From RSA11 sp036564135 (GTDB taxonomy: Bacteria > Actinomycetota > Thermoleophilia > Solirubrobacterales > 70-9): a stretch of 51,937 nt of DNA. Numbering within the stretch: position 1 is the first letter of the stretch; every line of letters begins with the position of its first letter. The DNA lies in NCBI GenBank assembly GCA_036564135.1, contig DATCLC010000168.1, positions 1 through 51,937 of the forward strand. Direction: 5' to 3'. The translations under genes and the position numbers were made by a program. A model generated the notes under the pieces. It had not been told where the DNA came from and did no database searches. It worked only from the letters and a program-made list of their open reading frames with translations. This document shows, in pieces, positions 49,475 through 51,937 of this stretch.

Positions 49475-50632
49475 ATGAAGAGTGGGCTGTCCCGCCCGCT
49501 TGGCATAGGCGGCCTCGTTGCGGCGGTCGTCGCCTCGGCGGTGTCGCTCGCTCAGGGCGGCACGACCGTCGACCTGCGGATCGCCTCCACCGGGAAGGAG
49601 CCCGAGCTCGTCAAGAAACTACCGGTCGCGAAGCGCGCGGGCCAGAAGCCCAAGGTGATCGCGTCGCTGGGCCCGTCCGCGCTCGGGAACCTAAAGCCCG
49701 GCGACCGCCTGCTCGCCGGCGCTGACTTCGAGGCGACCATCTGCCTGAAGCCCCATCCGCGCTACGTCGGCTTCCCCTGCGTCGGGCGCGTGTACGGCTA
49801 CGACCCTACCGTCAGGGGCAAGCTCGTGCTCGGGCCGAGCGCGGGCACGCGCGGCGGCAAGAACTCGCTGCAGATCGGCAAGGCCGAGGGCATCACCTGC
49901 AGGCAGAAGCAGCCGCACCGCAATCGCCACTGCATGGTCAGCATCCCCCTCCGGGAGAGACGACTGCCCGACGAGCTGCCCTGCGACCCGTGCTATTTGA
50001 ACCTCGTCGGCGAGGCCACCGACAAGAAGGCCCGCAAGGGCGAGGTCGTCGTCGTCGGCTCGCACGACCGCGACGGGGCGATCAACCAGGCGCGGACCAA
50101 TCTCGTGGCGATGCGCCTGCGCCCGGGCGACGCGCCCGTGCCCAAGCCGAGGGCCACCTCCAGGCCGGTCACCCGGAAGATCCCGGTCGCGGACGAGGGC
50201 GCCGGCACCCGCGACCGCGTCGTCTACTCGATCCCGGTGAGGGCGCCACGGGAGGGCGAGAGCCTGTTCGTGGAGTCCCGCCTGAAGCTCAGCATCGGCC
50301 ATTTGCCCTACAAGGTCACGTTCCGCAACGGGGGCGTGCTCGCCATGAGCCGCAAGGCCGTCGACTCGGCCAAGGGCTCGCGCCGCGTGGCCCACGACAA
50401 GCTGGCGAAGATCTCGCTGCGCAACGGGTGGACGTGCACGCACGGCCGCAGCGCCCATCGCACGCCCTGCGTCGTCCACAAGGTCGGCGGGATCACCTTC
50501 ACGCGCAGTTCGCAGAAGACGTTCCACGTAAACGTCGTGGTCGGCGCCGAGGCGCGCCTGCTCGACGGCCAGCGGTTCAAGAAGGGCAGCGTCCGGGTCC
50601 GGAAGGGCTACCTGCGCGTCTGGCGCGGCTAG
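49475..50632 (+). CDS. Secreted protein with two copies of a cysteine-paired domain
   Basis: The 385-residue protein has a signal peptide (about residues 1-27, ending LAQGG) and a basic, Lys/Arg-rich mature part. Two stretches look like copies of one domain: GITCRQKQPHRNRHCMVSI (Cys142, Cys153) and GWTCTHGRSAHRTPCVVHK (Cys321, Cys332), each with 11 residues between cysteines and a shared HRxxC ending, followed by LNLVGEATDKKARKGEVVV and VNVVVGAEARLLDGQRFKKG. Cys90 and others add more likely disulfides. I recognise no family. GGGGAGG precedes ATG 49475, and a small hairpin (GTCCCG/CGGGAC) lies upstream. Confidence 0.75.
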   Translation: MKSGLSRPLGIGGLVAAVVASAVSLAQGGTTVDLRIASTGKEPELVKKLPVAKRAGQKPKVIASLGPSALGNLKPGDRLLAGADFEATICLKPHPRYVGFPCVGRVYGYDPTVRGKLVLGPSAGTRGGKNSLQIGKAEGITCRQKQPHRNRHCMVSIPLRERRLPDELPCDPCYLNLVGEATDKKARKGEVVVVGSHDRDGAINQARTNLVAMRLRPGDAPVPKPRATSRPVTRKIPVADEGAGTRDRVVYSIPVRAPREGESLFVESRLKLSIGHLPYKVTFRNGGVLAMSRKAVDSAKGSRRVAHDKLAKISLRNGWTCTHGRSAHRTPCVVHKVGGITFTRSSQKTFHVNVVVGAEARLLDGQRFKKGSVRVRKGYLRVWRG

Positions 50633-50633
50633 G

Positions 50634-50660
50634 CCGGGCGCGCGCAGCGGCGCGCCCCGG
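50634..50660. terminator. Hairpin terminator between convergent genes
   Basis: CCGGGCGCGC (50634-50643) pairs with GCGCG-C-CCCGG (50650-50660) with one bulged C and a 6-base loop, just after the secreted-protein stop and before the merR stop. Confidence 0.6.
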
Positions 50661-50683
50661 GACGCTGAGCTGCCCCCGGCTGC

Positions 50684-51151
50684 TCAGCGCTTGCGCCTGC
50701 AGTCCTTCCCGTCGACGTGGACGACGGGCAGCTTCATGGACGGATCCCACGACCCCGACTCGCCGTCGGGGAAGAGCGCGCACTCCTCGGGGGTCGCGCA
50801 CCCACACTGCTTGGCGACCTCGAGCCAGCCCTTCATCGCCTGGGTCCGCTCGAGCAGGGCCTCGATCTCGCTCAGCTTGCGCTCCGAGAGCGCGCGCATC
50901 CGCTCGGCCATCCGGCCCTCCTCATCGATGCCCGCAAGAAGTTCCTTGATCTCGCGGAGCTTGAACCCGGCGCCCTGCGCCACGCCGATGAACCCGAGGC
51001 GGCCGAGGACCTCCGGGTCATAGCGGCGCTGCCCGCTGACGCGGTCCGGCTTCGAGAGCAGGCCGACGCGCTCGTAGTAGCGGATCGTCGAGGTCGCGAC
51101 GCCCGCGCGCTTGGCTACCTGGCCGATCGTGAGCTCACCCAGAGCATCCAC
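50684..51151 (-). CDS. MerR-family transcriptional regulator
   Basis: The 155-residue protein has the MerR DNA-binding domain (LTIGQVAKRAGVATSTIRYY, then ERVGLLSKPDR and RRYDPEVLGRLGFI), a long dimerisation helix (about 78-114) and a C-terminal effector region with four cysteines: Cys116 and Cys118 (QCGCATP), Cys124 and Cys151. Such clusters suggest metal or thiol-reactive ligands, but the pattern is not one of the defined metal sites I know. It is divergent from the NTF2-like gene, with a MerR-type promoter between them, so it most likely controls that gene. Confidence 0.92.
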   Translation of the reverse strand: MDALGELTIGQVAKRAGVATSTIRYYERVGLLSKPDRVSGQRRYDPEVLGRLGFIGVAQGAGFKLREIKELLAGIDEEGRMAERMRALSERKLSEIEALLERTQAMKGWLEVAKQCGCATPEECALFPDGESGSWDPSMKLPVVHVDGKDCRRKR

Positions 51152-51161
51152 GGCGAACCCC

Positions 51162-51192
51162 TTGACTTAAACCGTGGTTCAAGGCCCATCGT
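51162..51192 (+). promoter_or_regulatory. MerR-type promoter with operator in an over-long spacer
   Basis: TTGACT (-35, 51162-51167) and CATCGT (-10, 51187-51192, with the key second A and last T) are 19 bases apart, the over-long spacing typical of MerR-regulated promoters. A dyad CTTaAACC-GT-GGTTcAAG (51166-51183) fills the spacer. It reads toward the gene at 51238. Confidence 0.75.
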
Positions 51193-51237
51193 AGCTCCGC
51201 ACGGTCACCCGAACAACCGATTCAAAGGAGGTGTGCC

Positions 51238-51603
51238 ATGACCGTGAAGACCACCGCGGGGCTCGACCTCGAGACCCTCAAGCGAGGGTTCGAGCAGTGG
51301 GACATCGAGGCGCTGCTGTCCCTGTTCGCCGAGGACCCCGAGCAGATCCAGGTCGACCGCGAGAACCCGCCGAGCTCGCCCCTGCGCCGGCGTGGGCTGG
51401 ACGTCTACCGCGGCATGTTCGAGCACTGCAAGTCGGCGGGCGTCAAGGCCTCCGTCGAGAACGCCGTCACCAACCCTGAGCTCGCGGCCGCGACCATCGC
51501 CTGCGAGTTCCCGGGCGGGCGCACCGTCGTCGCGAACTCGATCTTCGAGCTGCGCGACGGCCGGATCGCGCGCGAGCACACCGTCGCCTGCGGCGACTCC
51601 TAG
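51238..51603 (+). CDS. NTF2-like/SnoaL-fold protein
   Basis: The 121-residue protein fits the SnoaL-like NTF2 fold: LKRGFEQWDIEALLSLFAED at the start, PLRRRGLDVYRGMFEHCKSA, and a closing VVANSIFELRDGRIAREHTV. These small cone-shaped proteins bind or isomerise hydrophobic ligands. AAAGGAGGT six bases before the ATG is a very strong ribosome binding site. It should be induced through the MerR promoter upstream; its ligand and the MerR signal may be related. Confidence 0.85.
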   Translation: MTVKTTAGLDLETLKRGFEQWDIEALLSLFAEDPEQIQVDRENPPSSPLRRRGLDVYRGMFEHCKSAGVKASVENAVTNPELAAATIACEFPGGRTVVANSIFELRDGRIAREHTVACGDS

Positions 51604-51629
51604 GGCCGCGCGAGGAACGCGAACGGCTG

Positions 51630-51659
51630 GGCCCGCGCCGTCAGGTGGCGGCGCGGGCC
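51630..51659. terminator. Hairpin at the convergent ends of the NTF2-like and sigma genes
   Basis: GGCCCGCGCC (51630-51639) and GGCGCGGGCC (51650-51659) form a perfect 10-bp stem with a 10-base loop. The minus-strand gene's stop (51641-51643) lies inside the loop. Confidence 0.6.
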
Positions 51660-51937
51660 TCGCTGCGCAGGCGCGCCGCCTCGCGGACCAGGTGGTTGCG
51701 CTCGGCGACGTTGGTCGCGCGCCCTGCCGCCTCGGAGTAGGCATCGGCCGCGGCCCGCGGGTCGCCGGCGAGCGCGTGAAGGTACCCCCGCGCGGCGTGC
51801 CAGCGGTGGCGCTCGCCGAGCACGTCACGGAGCCGCCCGGTCTCGCGCAGCCCCGCCGCGGGGCCGAGCGCGTGGCCGACGGCGATGGCCCGGCCGAGGA
51901 CCGCGGCCGGGTCCTCGCGGACCGGGTCGGCGCTGAG
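51641..51937 (-). CDS. ECF sigma factor, C-terminal TPR-like part (5' end outside window)
   Basis: Only the last 98 residues are present. They read HRWHAARGYLHALAGDPRAA, then AYSEAAGRATNVAERNHLVR, the TPR-like ending of the DUF6596/ECF42-type sigma factors, in which the C-terminal extension follows the sigma-2 and sigma-4 domains. The frame is open to the window edge; the GTG at 51823 is internal. Members of this group often sit beside YCII/DGPF-domain genes, which would be off the window. Without the sigma domains the call depends on the extension alone. Confidence 0.6.
   Translation of the reverse strand, partial: LSADPVREDPAAVLGRAIAVGHALGPAAGLRETGRLRDVLGERHRWHAARGYLHALAGDPRAAADAYSEAAGRATNVAERNHLVREAARLRSEARAAT

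Noticed and set aside
1..51937. tRNA genes, CRISPR arrays, insertion sequences, prophage
   Set aside because: Reading both strands showed no T-loop signatures in plausible clover-leafs, no regularly spaced direct repeats, and no transposase or integrase motifs.

Overview
The window is chromosomal DNA from a very GC-rich Actinomycetota (genes end about 95% of codons in G or C by eye). The Actinomycetota call rests on the conserved fhaA-fhaB-pstP-ftsW-pbpA-pknB cell-wall operon, a 16S-tail complement of the form AGAAAGGAGG, and TAGGAT/TAGGTT-like -10 boxes. A deep-branching class such as Thermoleophilia is my guess, not a demonstrated fact. I see no tRNA, rRNA, CRISPR, insertion sequence or prophage.

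Layout. 1-4273: the 3' end of gyrA, an orphan leader-like element with a strong terminator, a putative glycosyltransferase, an HNH nuclease, pheA and a membrane protein. 4446-7252: a polytopic Ser/Thr kinase and a secreted clan GH-A hydrolase. 7381-15622: the tightly coupled growth and division operon (two FHA proteins, PP2C phosphatase, FtsW/RodA, class B PBP, PASTA kinase, D-Ala-D-Ala ligase). 15629-21368: a second receptor kinase with a discoidin-like ectodomain, a DsbA-like protein, and a minus-strand run dedA-uppP-purM-DJ-1.

21482-36281: a surface-polysaccharide locus with a UDP-sugar 4,6-dehydratase, an initiating sugar-phosphate transferase, four glycosyltransferases, Wzx-like flippase, Wzy/WaaL-like polymerase/ligase, two free-standing LytR_C proteins, acyltransferases and a methyltransferase. 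36282-43622: an array of palindromic repeats, a PGRP-type amidase, DUF3105 protein, alpha/beta hydrolase, metF, a secreted Ntn acylase, and a 660-bp intergenic region with a promoter, a possible 51-codon gene and a long hairpin. 43623-51937: MoxR/DUF58/transglutaminase operon, amino-acid permease, a secreted protein with a duplicated domain, a MerR regulator facing an NTF2-like gene across a textbook MerR promoter, and the 3' end of an ECF sigma factor gene.

The main themes are envelope growth (lipid II supply, carrier recycling, PBP/FtsW, kinase/phosphatase control) and export of a surface glycan. The most unusual signals cut across genes: (1) leucine TTG codons follow T-ending codons far more often than expected, consistent with synonymous CC-to-TT tandem substitutions; (2) three genes seem to start at ATC, ATA and CTG; (3) a family of intergenic TCGCG-N4-CGCGA repeats; (4) a near-perfect complement of the 16S rRNA tail driving an 11-codon ORF after gyrA.
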